From assembly GCA_021798985.1 (NCBI GenBank), contig JAJZBI010000018.1, forward strand, positions 1 to 64,000: DNA of 64,000 nt, written 5' to 3'. Numbering within the stretch: position 1 is the first letter of the stretch; each line of letters begins with the position of its first letter. The position numbers and the translations under genes were made by a program. The notes below the pieces were generated by a model, which saw only the letters and a program-made list of their open reading frames with translations, was not told the origin of the DNA and did no database searches. Shown here in pieces: positions 1 through 10,244 of the stretch. Source of the DNA: Actinomycetes bacterium. GTDB taxonomy: Bacteria; Actinomycetota; Acidimicrobiia; Acidimicrobiales; Bog-793.

Positions 1-1392
1 ATGTCGGGCGCCACGGGTTCGCTGACCTATGCGCCAACCGCGGGTGATACCTCCGCGCTCACGGTGTCGCCATCGGGCGCGATCGGCGCGTCGAGTGGAG
101 TGTCTTCGGGAACCTATGCGCTGTCAGGCACCGCCACCGACGCGTTGGGCAACGTCGGTGACTGGACGTTTGCACTGACGGTCCGCCCTCCGACGACGCT
201 CGCCCAGCGCCCGCTCACTGCCGCGACTACACAGGAAGGTAAGGGCTACAGCGGACAGCTCGCGGTCACCGACTCGAACGGCAACCCGGTGACCTTCGTT
301 GAGGCGCACTCGGCGGACGCGGCCGATCTCGTCGTTTCCTCGTCCGGCGCCGTCACGGCCCCGAGCTCGCTCCCGGTGGGCAACTACACGGTCACCGGCA
401 GCGACACCGACGGGGTCGACACCGGTACCTGGACCTTCACCCTCACGGTTGCTGCCGCGAGCGGTCCCACGGTCGGGCAGGGCGCCAGCGCTGCTCCGGG
501 CTTGGGAACCGATGTGTCCCACGGTGGTGGCGCGGAGAGCACACCCGTGGCGTCGAGCCCGCCCCCGCCGGGCCCGCTTGTGCCGCCGGCCACGCTGCCC
601 GAGTTGCCGCGTTCAATCCCGCCGGCAGCCTTCGGCAAGCCGACTGTAGGTGTCGCGAGCTCATCTCATGAGACGACAATCACCTCAAAGCTTGGCAACG
701 TGTCATCGACGGTGGACGTGCCCGCTGGAGCGCTCCCACCAGGAACCACAGTGAGCGTCACTCCGGTCGTCAACGCGACCCCGATCACGACTGCCATCCC
801 GAGCACCGATGTCTACGTCACCTCGTTCGCTGTCTCGTGGCAGACGTCGAAGGGTTCAGCACCGAGAGCCGCGGCACCGATCTCGCTGACGATCCACGAT
901 CCCGCAATTGTCGCTGGTGACATCGTGTACGAAGTCAGCGCCACGGGTGCGCTCATCCCCGTCGGCGTCGCGACGACCGACGGTGCCGTGACAGTCACGT
1001 TCTTAGCCGATCCCGCGTTCGTCGTTGCGTCTGCACCACACGTCACGGTGCTGCGGGCTCGTGCGACGGTGACGACGACTATGGTCGCTGCCGACCTGCG
1101 TTGTGAGCGAGGTTCCACTTGCCGAGGAGCAGCGACGCTCAGCGTTGCTCGCCTCGCCATGACGAATGGCCGACCAGTTCTTGTCAACGGCCGCAAGCGC
1201 TACGTGCACCTGATCCTCGCGAGGGCGAACTTCAGTCTTGCCGAATCACAGGTGCGCACGCTCAAGCTCACCTTGACCGCGCTCGGGCGCTCGCTACTCT
1301 TCGGGCCCAAGCGGCGAATCATTCGGGTCACGCTGCTGATGCTCGTGGTGAATGGGGCCCGTACGGCGCAGCCGCTCTATCTTGCTTATTGA
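1..1392 (+). CDS. Secreted/surface Ig-like repeat protein, probably 5'-truncated by the window edge
   Basis: ORF open at window start; two tandem repeats ending in '..G(D/T)WTF(A/T)LTV', low-complexity Pro/Gly linker, then 'STVDVPAGALPPGTTVSVTPVV' ZU5-like segment. Confidence 0.6.
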   Translation: MSGATGSLTYAPTAGDTSALTVSPSGAIGASSGVSSGTYALSGTATDALGNVGDWTFALTVRPPTTLAQRPLTAATTQEGKGYSGQLAVTDSNGNPVTFVEAHSADAADLVVSSSGAVTAPSSLPVGNYTVTGSDTDGVDTGTWTFTLTVAAASGPTVGQGASAAPGLGTDVSHGGGAESTPVASSPPPPGPLVPPATLPELPRSIPPAAFGKPTVGVASSSHETTITSKLGNVSSTVDVPAGALPPGTTVSVTPVVNATPITTAIPSTDVYVTSFAVSWQTSKGSAPRAAAPISLTIHDPAIVAGDIVYEVSATGALIPVGVATTDGAVTVTFLADPAFVVASAPHVTVLRARATVTTTMVAADLRCERGSTCRGAATLSVARLAMTNGRPVLVNGRKRYVHLILARANFSLAESQVRTLKLTLTALGRSLLFGPKRRIIRVTLLMLVVNGARTAQPLYLAY

Positions 1393-1556
1393 GGCTCGCT
1401 TGCGCGGAATCGAGCGGGTGCAGACCAGGCAGCGTTCGCCACGATCGGCAGGGTGCCTGCGGAGCGCCAGCGGATTCCAGGAATCCAGGGTTTTCGGGTC
1501 GTTGGGGGGCCTGCAGCAAGGTCCGGTCGGCTGTGTGCGCAGCACACCGCTTTCCA

Positions 1557-4490
1557 TCAGCGCCGCTGATCCGGCGCCGGGCCACCCGACGACGCGAGGG
1601 CACTGGCGAGCTCAGTGCGCGATCGTATCCCGAGCTTCTTGAAAGCGCTGTAGAGATGGGATTCAACGGTCCGTCGGCTGAGGCCTAGCGCTTCCGCGAC
1701 CTCGGGGTTCGATATTCCGCTCGCGGCCAGGTGAGCCGCTTTCGCCTCGGCGGAGGACAAGCGGGGCGACTCGGGCGAGGGCCGGCGAGGCCGGCCTCCG
1801 GCAGCGCGCAGTTGGACACGTGCCCTGCGCGCGAGCGCGAGCCCGCCGAGCTCATCGGCGCTCGCTATCGCCTGGCGCAGGCACCCCCGTGCCTCGTCGC
1901 TGCGACCGAGGTGCAGCTGGCAACGGCCGAGTTCATACAGTGCACGGGCGTGCTCGAGGAGGGCGGGGCTGTCCCTGAGCACGTTCACGGCCTCGCGCAG
2001 CGAGGCTTCCGATCCCGTGACGACACCGTGGACCCGCAGCGCCACGCCGAGCGCGCGCCTCGCGCCGAAGGCTCCGGCGAGCTCCACCTCGGCGATGGCG
2101 TAGGTCGCGGCGGCGCTGTCGTCCCCCAGCTGATGGGCGCTGAGCGCGGCGTTGGAGCGCCAGGCGAGCTCCGACGGGCAGGTCGCCAACCACTCGTCGT
2201 GACGATGCCCAACGTCTTCCAACAGCCGCAATGCTCCTTCGGCGTCGCCGGTCGCGAGTTGCCACAGCGATCGCGCATGCAAGACATGGTCGGCCCATCC
2301 CTTCTCGTCGAGGTCGGGACCGTCGGTGACGGCACGCCATGCCGAGCGGCTGAGCGCTTCTGCGGCCCGCAGGTCGTCCCGCTCGATCGCGATCTCGGCC
2401 AAGAACAACTGTGAGGCCGCCTGTCCGAACCGCCAGGAGCGTTCGATCCCGCCGGCAAGTGCCCGGGAGGCTCGAGCTTCCGCCTCGATCATTTGCCCGC
2501 AACGGAAGGCGGCGAGGGCGCTCCACAGATCAGCGATCACCGTGCCGATGGCCGCCCCGCGTCGTGCAGTCGCTCGCTCGAACTGTGCGATTACCTCGGC
2601 GAGCCAGGTGAACGCCTCGCAGTAGATGAGGGTGTAGAAGGGCAAGTGCAGGAGCTGGGACTCGCCGCGGGCGAGCACGCCGTCATCGAGGGGGAGGGCG
2701 CGGTGCAGCAGGTTGAGCACCTCTTCAGCGGGCCGGTTCGCCAGCATGAGATCGTACGCGACCAGCCCGAGGCCGACGCGGGCGAGTGGGTCGGTGCCGT
2801 GGTCCAGGCGCTCGCGAAGCTTCAAGATGCGCTCGCGGCCCTCGCTTGCCGTACTGCGCAGCGACCGGGTCGCGCGGGCAAGCTCGAGCTCAAGGCGCAG
2901 CCTGAGGTCGGCTCGTGCACCGGGGGCCTCGGAGATGGTGGAGCGCAGCATCGCGAGGCCCTCCGCGCCGCGGCCATCAAAGGACTGCATGGTCCACAGC
3001 GTCATGGCGGCGACCACCCGGTCGTCCGGGCTCTGGGACTCCACGAGGACCCGCTGGAGGTGAGCATGCGCCGCCGAATCCCGCGCGAGGGCCTCTGCGG
3101 TGCCGAGCTCGAGGAGCATGCGGCACCGCTCGCTCCCGTTGAGCTCCTCTTCGAGCGCGCGTCGTAGGAAGCCGACGGCAGCATCCGGGGCACCGGCGCG
3201 AATGGCCTCGGAGGCTGCCTCGCGTAGCGCCTCCACCGCCCAGGCGCCGACGGGCGCTGGGGCACGCAGCAGGTGCGGCAGCGGCGAGCGGTGCGAGGTG
3301 TGGGCGAGCGTCGCGCAGGTGCGATGCAGCTCAGCGCGTCGACCAGCCGGCATCGATTCATACACGGCGACTTCCAAGATCGGATGGGCGAAGCGGAGCT
3401 CGGGCGTGGCCGTGAGGATGGCGACCGCGGCCAGCTCGTCGGTGAGCGCGAGCACCTGCCCGAACTCGAGCCCGCTGAGCTCGGCGATCCAAGCTGGCGG
3501 ACAGCCATCGCCGGTGATTGCCAGCGCCTCTGCCACGGACCGAGCCTCTCGCGGGAGTCGATCGAGGCGTTCATCGACGGACAGCGCGACTCCCTCGGCG
3601 CCGAGTCTGGTGATCTCGGTCACGTTGGTAGACAGCGGCAAGAGCGACCGCTCGCTGCACGTCCGGAGGAGTTCGGCCAGATAGAACGGGTTGCCTCCGG
3701 TCATGCGGTGACAGGCCGTGGTGAAAGCGGCGTCGCTCGCCGTCGACGTCATGGTGCACACGAGTTCGGCAACCCCGCTCCTCGACAACAGCCGTGGCCG
3801 CATCGGCCGCACGTGCGCGTCACGCAGCAGCATCGTCCGCAGTGAGGGGTTCGCCCATTCACCATTGGGCCGCGCCGCGAGGACGACGACGACCGGCAGG
3901 CCGGCGCTTCGCCGAGCGAGGTGGCCGAGGAAGCGGAGCGACGACCGGTCCGCCCAGTGCAGGTCGTCGACGATCACCGCCGTCGGTCTCGTCGTACACG
4001 CACCTGCCAAGAGGTCGTAGAGATGAGCGATCGCGCTGGCCATAGCCTGGGCCATCTGGGAGCCGCCTGCATCCCAGTTCCCGGCGAGGGTCTCTGGCAC
4101 GCTCGGGGGGAGCGCAGAGCGTAGGTGATCTGGCACGGCGATGCCATCGCTCAGCAAGGGTTCGAGCAGTTCACCGGCGAGGCCGAACACGGCGTCGGCC
4201 CCGAGCGTCGATGCCCTCGCCGAGAGGACCCCAAAGTCGCGCTCGTGCGCACGATGCGCTGCGCAGGCGAGGAGCGAGGTCTTGCCGATGCCGGCGGGGC
4301 CTTCAAGGTAGAGGGTCGATCCTCGTCCTTCGAGCGCGGCCGCCCTCAGGGCTTCTTCGAGCGAGCGGACCTCTTCCTCGCGTTCGACGAGCAGGACCTC
4401 GTGTGGATCAGGAAGGGCCCGCGGACGACGGCGAGGCCCGGCCGCGCTCCGCGAATCTCTGTCGCGCTGCCAGCCCCCCGGTTGGCTCAC
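1557..4490 (-). CDS. LuxR-family transcriptional regulator with AAA/NACHT-like ATPase domain (LAL type)
   Basis: Walker A 'GPAGIGKTS', 'AVIVDDLHWAD' Walker B, C-terminal LuxR HTH 'LSSAEAKAAHLAASGISNPEVAEALGLSRRTVESHLYSAFKKLGIRSRTELA'; ORF extends to 4925 but GTG at 4490 (VSQPGG...) is more plausible. Confidence 0.85.
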   Translation of the reverse strand: MSQPGGWQRDRDSRSAAGPRRRPRALPDPHEVLLVEREEEVRSLEEALRAAALEGRGSTLYLEGPAGIGKTSLLACAAHRAHERDFGVLSARASTLGADAVFGLAGELLEPLLSDGIAVPDHLRSALPPSVPETLAGNWDAGGSQMAQAMASAIAHLYDLLAGACTTRPTAVIVDDLHWADRSSLRFLGHLARRSAGLPVVVVLAARPNGEWANPSLRTMLLRDAHVRPMRPRLLSRSGVAELVCTMTSTASDAAFTTACHRMTGGNPFYLAELLRTCSERSLLPLSTNVTEITRLGAEGVALSVDERLDRLPREARSVAEALAITGDGCPPAWIAELSGLEFGQVLALTDELAAVAILTATPELRFAHPILEVAVYESMPAGRRAELHRTCATLAHTSHRSPLPHLLRAPAPVGAWAVEALREAASEAIRAGAPDAAVGFLRRALEEELNGSERCRMLLELGTAEALARDSAAHAHLQRVLVESQSPDDRVVAAMTLWTMQSFDGRGAEGLAMLRSTISEAPGARADLRLRLELELARATRSLRSTASEGRERILKLRERLDHGTDPLARVGLGLVAYDLMLANRPAEEVLNLLHRALPLDDGVLARGESQLLHLPFYTLIYCEAFTWLAEVIAQFERATARRGAAIGTVIADLWSALAAFRCGQMIEAEARASRALAGGIERSWRFGQAASQLFLAEIAIERDDLRAAEALSRSAWRAVTDGPDLDEKGWADHVLHARSLWQLATGDAEGALRLLEDVGHRHDEWLATCPSELAWRSNAALSAHQLGDDSAAATYAIAEVELAGAFGARRALGVALRVHGVVTGSEASLREAVNVLRDSPALLEHARALYELGRCQLHLGRSDEARGCLRQAIASADELGGLALARRARVQLRAAGGRPRRPSPESPRLSSAEAKAAHLAASGISNPEVAEALGLSRRTVESHLYSAFKKLGIRSRTELASALASSGGPAPDQRR

Positions 4491-4692
4491 GTGCCCCACT
4501 GTACGCGTTCGCCTGTCTGGCGCGGCGTCGCCTAGCGACCATGTGTTGCGTTCGGCATGCGGAAGACCCAAGGAACCTTCATGCACGTTCAGCGCAAGAC
4601 GATGGTCGCCGGCTCGTCGGAGGCTCCGTGCGACCTGAGTGCCCTCCAGCGGCCCGAGCGGATCAGCAGGGCTCGACCATGGCCAGACCCCC

Positions 4693-5412
4693 TCAGCCGG
4701 TAAAGCGCGCCGCCCAATCGGCCTCGCCGAGCGGCGCGAGGACCGGGTTGGTGGCGCGCAGCATGCCGAGTGGGGCCGAGGGGACTGGCGAGTAGGCATG
4801 CCCGGGATAGATCGCCGTCGAGTCCTCCCAGGCGGCGATCCGACGGGTGAGCGTGTGATGCAGCTCGGAGGCGTCCCCGCCGGGGAGGTCGGTCCGCCCG
4901 CAGCCGTCGAGGAAGAGCGTGTCACCCGTGAGCGCGCGGTGGCCGATGAGCACGCACTGGCTCCCGGGCGTGTGGCCGGGGGTGTGCACGAGCCGGAGTG
5001 CCCCTTCGCCGACGCTCAGGACGTCCGCGTCGTCGTGTGCCGTGAAAACCGACCGCTCCAGGCCGCTCGCAGCCTCCAGCCAGGCGAGCTCGTCGCGCTG
5101 GACGTGGATCGGCACCGCGCACCGTTCGAGGAGCTCGGCGACGCCCGGGACCTCGAGCCTGCCGAGGCTGCCGCCGGCGTGATCAGCGTGGTAGTGCGTG
5201 AGCACCGCGCCGACGAGGCGGTAGTCCGCCGCCTCGAGGCGATCGACCAGTTCGGAGGGCGCCCAGGCGGGATCGACGAGAAGGGCCTCGTGGCGGCGAG
5301 GTTCGAGCACGGCGTAGACGTAGTTCGCCATCTGGGTCGCCGCCTGGTCGCCGACGCAAAAGTCGACGCCGGCGCGCAGCTGGAGGAGCTCGAGGTCTCC
5401 TGGGGCGCTCAC
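4693..5412 (-). CDS. MBL-fold metallo-hydrolase (glyoxalase II-like)
   Basis: THYHADHAGG motif, 'HTPGHTPGS', 'LTGDTLF', 'YPGHAYS'; GTG start at 5412 overlaps helicase stop. Confidence 0.85.
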   Translation of the reverse strand: MSAPGDLELLQLRAGVDFCVGDQAATQMANYVYAVLEPRRHEALLVDPAWAPSELVDRLEAADYRLVGAVLTHYHADHAGGSLGRLEVPGVAELLERCAVPIHVQRDELAWLEAASGLERSVFTAHDDADVLSVGEGALRLVHTPGHTPGSQCVLIGHRALTGDTLFLDGCGRTDLPGGDASELHHTLTRRIAAWEDSTAIYPGHAYSPVPSAPLGMLRATNPVLAPLGEADWAARFTG

Positions 5413-6605
5413 GTGGCTGGCGCATCCTCCTCGGGATGCCAGGCAGGGAGATCCTTCAGGCGGGGGTCGTTCGAGAAGACCTCGACCATCGGCAGCCGCA
5501 GTCCCACGCGACGCTGGAGGCGCTCGACCTCGAGCTCTTGGTCCCACAGCACCAACGTGACGACGACGCCGGCCTCACCGGCGCGTGCCGTACGCCCGGA
5601 GCGGTGGAGGTAGGCCTTGTGGTCCTCCGGCGGGTCGTAGTGCACCACGACGTCCACGCCCTCGATGTCGAGCCCCCGCGCCGCCACGTCGGTCGCCACC
5701 AGTACGGCCAGCTTGCCCTCGCTAAAGCGCGTGAGCGCCCGCTCGCGCATGCCCTGGCGGAGGTCGCCGTGGATGGCGGCGGCCGCCACGCCGACCTCTC
5801 GCAGGTCCTGGACTAGGCGATCGGCGCCCCGCTTGGTCCGCACGAACACGAGCAGCTTGGCGGCACCTTCGGCGATCGCCGCGACCACGCGGACCTTGTC
5901 CATCTGGTGCACCTTCAAGAAGCGGTGCTCCATCTGCTCGACGGTCTGCTGGTCGGAGACCACCTCGTGGAACACCGGGTCGCTCAGGTGCCGGCGGACG
6001 AGCTGGTCGACGGCCGAGTCCAAGGTCGCGGAGAACAGCAGCGTCTGGCGGCCATCGGGCATGTGGCGCAAGAGCCAGTCGACCTGGGGCATGAAGCCCA
6101 TGTCCGCCATACGGTCTGCCTCGTCGAGGACGAGGAGCTCGATCGCCGACAGCGAGACGGCGTGCCGGTCGACGAGATCGATGAGGCGCCCCGGCGTGGC
6201 CACGACGACGTCGACGCCGCGGCTCAGGCCCTTGGCCTGCTGCTCGAGATCGGCGCCGCCGTAGACGGCGTGCACCCGGCGGTCGACCGCGGCGCCGAGC
6301 GGCTCGAGTACCTCGGTCACCTGTAACGCGAGTTCGCGGGTCGGCACGAGCACGAGCGTCGAGGGGTGCTTGGATTGGGCGCGGCCCGATCGCATCAAGG
6401 CGGGCAGCCCGAACGCGAGCGTCTTGCCCGAGCCCGTCTTGGCCTTGCCGCACACGTCACGACCCGCCAGGGCGTCGGCGATCGTCAGCGCCTGGATCGC
6501 AAAGGGCCGGAGGATGCCGGAGCGCTCGAGCTCGGCGACGAGCTCGGGTGCGACCCCGAGCGAGGCGAAGGAGGCGTTGGTTGGCGTGGTGGGGTCAGCG
6601 GTCAT
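5409..6605 (-). CDS. DEAD/DEAH-box RNA helicase
   Basis: AKTGSGKT, VLDEADRM, SATLD, 'VATDVAARGLDIEGVDVVVHYDPPEDHKAYLHRSGRTARAG' motifs. Confidence 0.93.
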   Translation of the reverse strand: MTADPTTPTNASFASLGVAPELVAELERSGILRPFAIQALTIADALAGRDVCGKAKTGSGKTLAFGLPALMRSGRAQSKHPSTLVLVPTRELALQVTEVLEPLGAAVDRRVHAVYGGADLEQQAKGLSRGVDVVVATPGRLIDLVDRHAVSLSAIELLVLDEADRMADMGFMPQVDWLLRHMPDGRQTLLFSATLDSAVDQLVRRHLSDPVFHEVVSDQQTVEQMEHRFLKVHQMDKVRVVAAIAEGAAKLLVFVRTKRGADRLVQDLREVGVAAAAIHGDLRQGMRERALTRFSEGKLAVLVATDVAARGLDIEGVDVVVHYDPPEDHKAYLHRSGRTARAGEAGVVVTLVLWDQELEVERLQRRVGLRLPMVEVFSNDPRLKDLPAWHPEEDAPAT

Positions 6606-6738
6606 CAGCGTGTCGCCACCCATTGTGCCACCTGGGACCGCCCCGCCCGGTCGGCGGCCCCAGGTGGTGTCTCGATTCCCCCCTCACCAGCGCCGGGGCG
6701 GGTCTAGCCTGAGCGCGCGACCAGGAAAGGAGGCCGTC

Positions 6739-7203
6739 ATGGCCAAGCTGGCGGCTGGCGATCGGGCACCCGACTTCGCCCTGGCGGACGAGGATGGCAG
6801 CAAGGTGTCGCTGTCGGACTATGCCGGCCGGCGCGTCGTCGTCTACTTCTATCCCCGCGACGACACCCCGGGCTGCACGATCGAGGCCCAGCAGTTCACG
6901 GCGCTCAGCGACGCCTTCGCTGCCGCCAAGGTGGACGTGCTCGGCATCTCGCCCGACGACGCCAGCTCGCACCGGCGCTTTCGCGAGCGCCACGGGTTGG
7001 CGGTCCGCCTCCTGTCCGACCCCGAGCACCACGTCATGGAGGCCTACGGGGCCTGGGGGGAGAAGACCCGCTATGGCCGCACGAGCCTCGGCGTGATCCG
7101 TTCGACCTTCCTCATCGGCCCGGGAGGCGAGATCGAACGGGCCTGGTACAACGTCCGGGCCGACGGGCATGCGGCCAAGGTCTTCGCGGCCCTCGAGGCG
7201 TAG
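6739..7203 (+). CDS. bcp: Thioredoxin-dependent peroxiredoxin, Bcp/AhpC-TSA family
   Basis: 'GDRAPDFALADEDGSKVSLSDYAGRRVVVYFYPRDDTPGCTIEA'; RBS aaaggagg upstream of ATG 6739. Confidence 0.9.
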   Translation: MAKLAAGDRAPDFALADEDGSKVSLSDYAGRRVVVYFYPRDDTPGCTIEAQQFTALSDAFAAAKVDVLGISPDDASSHRRFRERHGLAVRLLSDPEHHVMEAYGAWGEKTRYGRTSLGVIRSTFLIGPGGEIERAWYNVRADGHAAKVFAALEA

Positions 7204-7208
7204 TCGCC

Positions 7209-8336
7209 ATGCCTCCCGAGAAGCCCCAGTGGAAAGAGCTCTACCAGGAGGTCGTCACCTCTGGCCTGTGCACCGGCTGTGCTGGCTGCGTGGTCGCCTG
7301 TCCCTATGACGTCCTCGGCTACGACAGCGAGGGCGCGACCTACCGCCCCTTCCACCTCGATGAAGAGGGAGGGCCGACGGACTGCACCCATGGCCAGCGC
7401 GGCTGCACCCTGTGCACCCGAGCGTGCCCGCGATTTCGTTCCTGGGAGAGCGAGCTCGACACCTTCTTGTTCGGCCGAAGCCGGACCGACGAGGAGGTCT
7501 ACGGCGTCAGCGAGGACGTGTTCTTAGCGCGCGCCACCGATCCCGAGCTCGTCGCCGCCGGCCAGGACGGCGGCCTCGTCTCGGCGATCCTCATCTACGC
7601 GCTCGAGCACGACGTGATCGACGCCGCCCTCGTCTCAAAGCTCGATGGCGACGCGTCGGGCTGGAAAGCGGTGCCCGGCGTGGCACGCGACCGCGCCGAC
7701 GTGCTGGCGGCGGCCGGCTCGCGCTACACCTACTCGGCGAACACCCTGGCCTACCCTGAGGCCGTCGCCGCCGGCGCCGAGCGAATCGGGCTCGTGGGGA
7801 TGAGCTGCCAGGCCTCGGTACCCGCCGCCATGGCGGCGCGAAAGGCCGGCAAGGTCGCGCGGCGCTTCGCGCTCTCGATCGGCCTCCTTTGCTCGAAGAC
7901 CTTCGATGACGCGCTCTTCCCTGAGCTGCTCGAGGCGCGCTATGGCATCGCCCGCGAGCAGATCGCCAAGATCAACATCAAGGGTGTACTCCAGATCTGG
8001 ACCCGTGACGGCGGCTACCACGAGGTGCCCCTCAAGGAGGCGCACGCCTGGACGCGCGAAGGCTGCAAGGCGTGTCCGGACTTCGCGGCGGAGCACGCGG
8101 ACATCTCGACGGGCGGCATCGGTGCCTTCCCCGACTGGACCTTGACGGTCGTGCGCACGCCGCGGGGACGCGAGCTGCTCGCCGCGATGCTCGCCGACGG
8201 TGCGATCGAGGCCCGCTCGGCCGAGGAGGATCCCGGTGCCGTCGCGCTGATGGCCCGGCTCTCGCGGGTCAGCCGGCGGCGCTGGCCCGCCGGCGCCGAT
8301 CCGGCGCCCGGCCGGCTCGCCCTCAGTCCGAACTGA
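7209..8336 (+). CDS. Coenzyme F420 hydrogenase/dehydrogenase beta subunit (FrhB/FpoF) family protein
   Basis: Two ferredoxin-like Cys clusters (CTGCAGCVVACP; CTLCTRACP) and FrhB-type C-terminal domain ('YTYSANTLAYPEAVAAGAERIGLVGMSCQ'). Confidence 0.8.
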   Translation: MPPEKPQWKELYQEVVTSGLCTGCAGCVVACPYDVLGYDSEGATYRPFHLDEEGGPTDCTHGQRGCTLCTRACPRFRSWESELDTFLFGRSRTDEEVYGVSEDVFLARATDPELVAAGQDGGLVSAILIYALEHDVIDAALVSKLDGDASGWKAVPGVARDRADVLAAAGSRYTYSANTLAYPEAVAAGAERIGLVGMSCQASVPAAMAARKAGKVARRFALSIGLLCSKTFDDALFPELLEARYGIAREQIAKINIKGVLQIWTRDGGYHEVPLKEAHAWTREGCKACPDFAAEHADISTGGIGAFPDWTLTVVRTPRGRELLAAMLADGAIEARSAEEDPGAVALMARLSRVSRRRWPAGADPAPGRLALSPN

Positions 8337-9036
8337 GCTGGCGCGCCCGAGCGAAGACCGCGTCGAGCATCAACGCGGTGAGCCGGCCGGTGAAGACGTT
8401 GCGCTGGCTTGGGTGATAGGACGCGATCGCGATCCGCGCGCCCGAGCCTCGGCGCGGGCGCGCGAGCGCGTACTCGGCGCCGTGGGTGAAGCGGGGGAGC
8501 GGCCCGCTGGCGCCGAGGGTGCCCTGGCGCCAGACCGTGCGAAGCGCGATGGCCCCGAGCGCGACCACCACGCGGACAGCGCTGAGGAGCGCCAGCTCGC
8601 GCTCGAGGTAGTGAGCACAGCGCGCCTGCTCGTCGGGGAGCGGTCGGTTGGCGGGCGGCGCGCAGCGCAGCGTGCCGGTGATGAAGGCGCCCGAGAGCGC
8701 CAGGCCGTCCCCAGGACCGGTGCTTGCCTGCTGGTTGGCAAAGCCGGTGCGAAAGAGCGAGGCGAAGAGGAAGTCCCCGGCGCGGTCACCGGTGAAGACT
8801 CGCCCGGTGCGGTTGCCGCCGTGTGCGGCCGGAGCGAGGCCGACGATCAGCACCTTGGCCTCAGGGTCTCCAAAGCCAGGAAGCGGCCGAGCCCAGTAGG
8901 CCTCTCCCTGGTGGCGCGCCGGTGGGGCCGCGGCGGCCGCTTCGCGCCAGGCGACGAGGCGGGGACAGGCGCAACACGCCGTGATCTCCTTGGCGAGCGC
9001 CGCCAGTTCGTTCGTCGGGCCGGGGCGCACGGTCTC
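8323..9036 (-). CDS. Uracil-DNA glycosylase, type V (UdgB)-like
   Basis: 4Fe-4S UDG-type Cys pattern CCACPRLV, 'VLIVGLAPAAHGGNRTGRVFTGDRAGDFLF', 'ASYHPSQRNVFTGRL'; start uncertain. Confidence 0.82.
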   Translation of the reverse strand, partial: ETVRPGPTNELAALAKEITACCACPRLVAWREAAAAAPPARHQGEAYWARPLPGFGDPEAKVLIVGLAPAAHGGNRTGRVFTGDRAGDFLFASLFRTGFANQQASTGPGDGLALSGAFITGTLRCAPPANRPLPDEQARCAHYLERELALLSAVRVVVALGAIALRTVWRQGTLGASGPLPRFTHGAEYALARPRRGSGARIAIASYHPSQRNVFTGRLTALMLDAVFARARQLSSD

Positions 9037-9053
9037 CACGCTACGTTGGGGCC

Positions 9054-9737
9054 GTGCCGAGCAGACGAGCCCAGCCAACTCCGGCCACCCTCGTGTTCTT
9101 CGTGCGCCACGGCACCACCCCCACGACCGGCAAGGTCCTGCCCGGTCGCACCCCGGGCCTGCACCTTTCCGAGCAAGGCACCGCGGAGGCCGGCCGCGCG
9201 GGTGAACGGCTCGCCGCGGTCGGGGCGAGCGCGCTGTACACCTCGCCCCTCGAGCGCACGCGCGAGACGGCGGCGGCCATCGCCAAGCACGTGAACCTGC
9301 GTCCGCTCACCGATCGCGCTCTGCTCGAGTGCGACTTCGGGGACTGGACCGGCAAACCGCTGGCCGAGCTCGCCAAGCTGCCCGAGTGGTCCGTCGTCCA
9401 GCACCATCCGAGTGGGTTCCGCTTTCCCTCGGGCGAGTCCTTCTCCGAGCTGCGGGCACGCATCGCCGGCGCCATCGAGCGCCTCGTCGCCAAGCACGCG
9501 GGCGAATCGATCGTCGTGGTCAGCCACGCGGATCCGATCAAGATCGCGATCGGCGACGCGCTCGGCCAACCGCTCGACCTCGTCCAGCGCATCGCGGTCG
9601 CCCCCTGCTCGATCAGCGTCGTCGCCTACGGCGCGGGCGCCCCGTCCGTGCTCACGACCAGCTCGTCGGGGGACCTCGCGGCGCTCGCCCGCGCGCAGCG
9701 GGCCAACGGCGCGCCGCGAGTCAACAAGGGGGTCTAG
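9054..9737 (+). CDS. Histidine phosphatase family protein (MSMEG_4193-like phosphomutase)
   Basis: 'FVRHGTTPTTGKVLPGR', 'LYTSPLERTRETA', 'VVSHADPIK'. Confidence 0.87.
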   Translation: MPSRRAQPTPATLVFFVRHGTTPTTGKVLPGRTPGLHLSEQGTAEAGRAGERLAAVGASALYTSPLERTRETAAAIAKHVNLRPLTDRALLECDFGDWTGKPLAELAKLPEWSVVQHHPSGFRFPSGESFSELRARIAGAIERLVAKHAGESIVVVSHADPIKIAIGDALGQPLDLVQRIAVAPCSISVVAYGAGAPSVLTTSSSGDLAALARAQRANGAPRVNKGV

Positions 9738-10244
9738 GTGGGGGCGGACTACGAGCTCGAGGCGCCCGAGCGGGTCACCGTCGGCACCATCGGCGAGGTC
9801 GGTCGGCGAGAGTTCTACCTGCAGGCGCGCCAAGGCGCCCAGCTCGTCACGGTGAAGGTCGAAAAGCAGCAGGTCGGGGCGCTCGCCGAGTCGCTCGGTC
9901 GGCTGCTCCAGGACCTTCCCCGGCCCGGTGAGCTCCCCGGCGACGAGGCGCTCGACCTCGAGCGCTTCGAGGAGGTCCACTTCGTCGTCGGCACCCTGGC
10001 GGTCGCCTACGACGTGAACAGCGACCGCGTCGTGCTGTTGATGGAGGAGCTCTCGGGAGGCGACGAAGCCGACGCCGACGAGGCGCGCCTTGCCATGTCG
10101 CGCGAGCAGGCCGCCGCGCTGGCGATCCGCGGCACCCAACTCGTCGAGTCCGGGCGCCCCCCCTGCCCATTGTGCGGCTTTCCGCTCGACCCCCGAGGCC
10201 ACGCGTGCCCGCGGACGAACGGCCACCGGCCGCCCCTCGCCTGA
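9738..10244 (+). CDS. DUF3090 family protein
   Basis: 'VGTIGEVGRREFYLQARQGAQLVTVKVEKQQVGALAESL' typical of actinobacterial DUF3090; C-terminal CPLCGFPLDPRGHACP zinc-ribbon. Confidence 0.85.
   Translation: MGADYELEAPERVTVGTIGEVGRREFYLQARQGAQLVTVKVEKQQVGALAESLGRLLQDLPRPGELPGDEALDLERFEEVHFVVGTLAVAYDVNSDRVVLLMEELSGGDEADADEARLAMSREQAAALAIRGTQLVESGRPPCPLCGFPLDPRGHACPRTNGHRPPLA

Noticed and set aside
4490-4925. N-terminal 145-aa extension of the LuxR ORF
   Set aside because: Low-complexity Arg/Ser/Pro translation overlapping the MBL hydrolase gene; GTG 4490 is a better start
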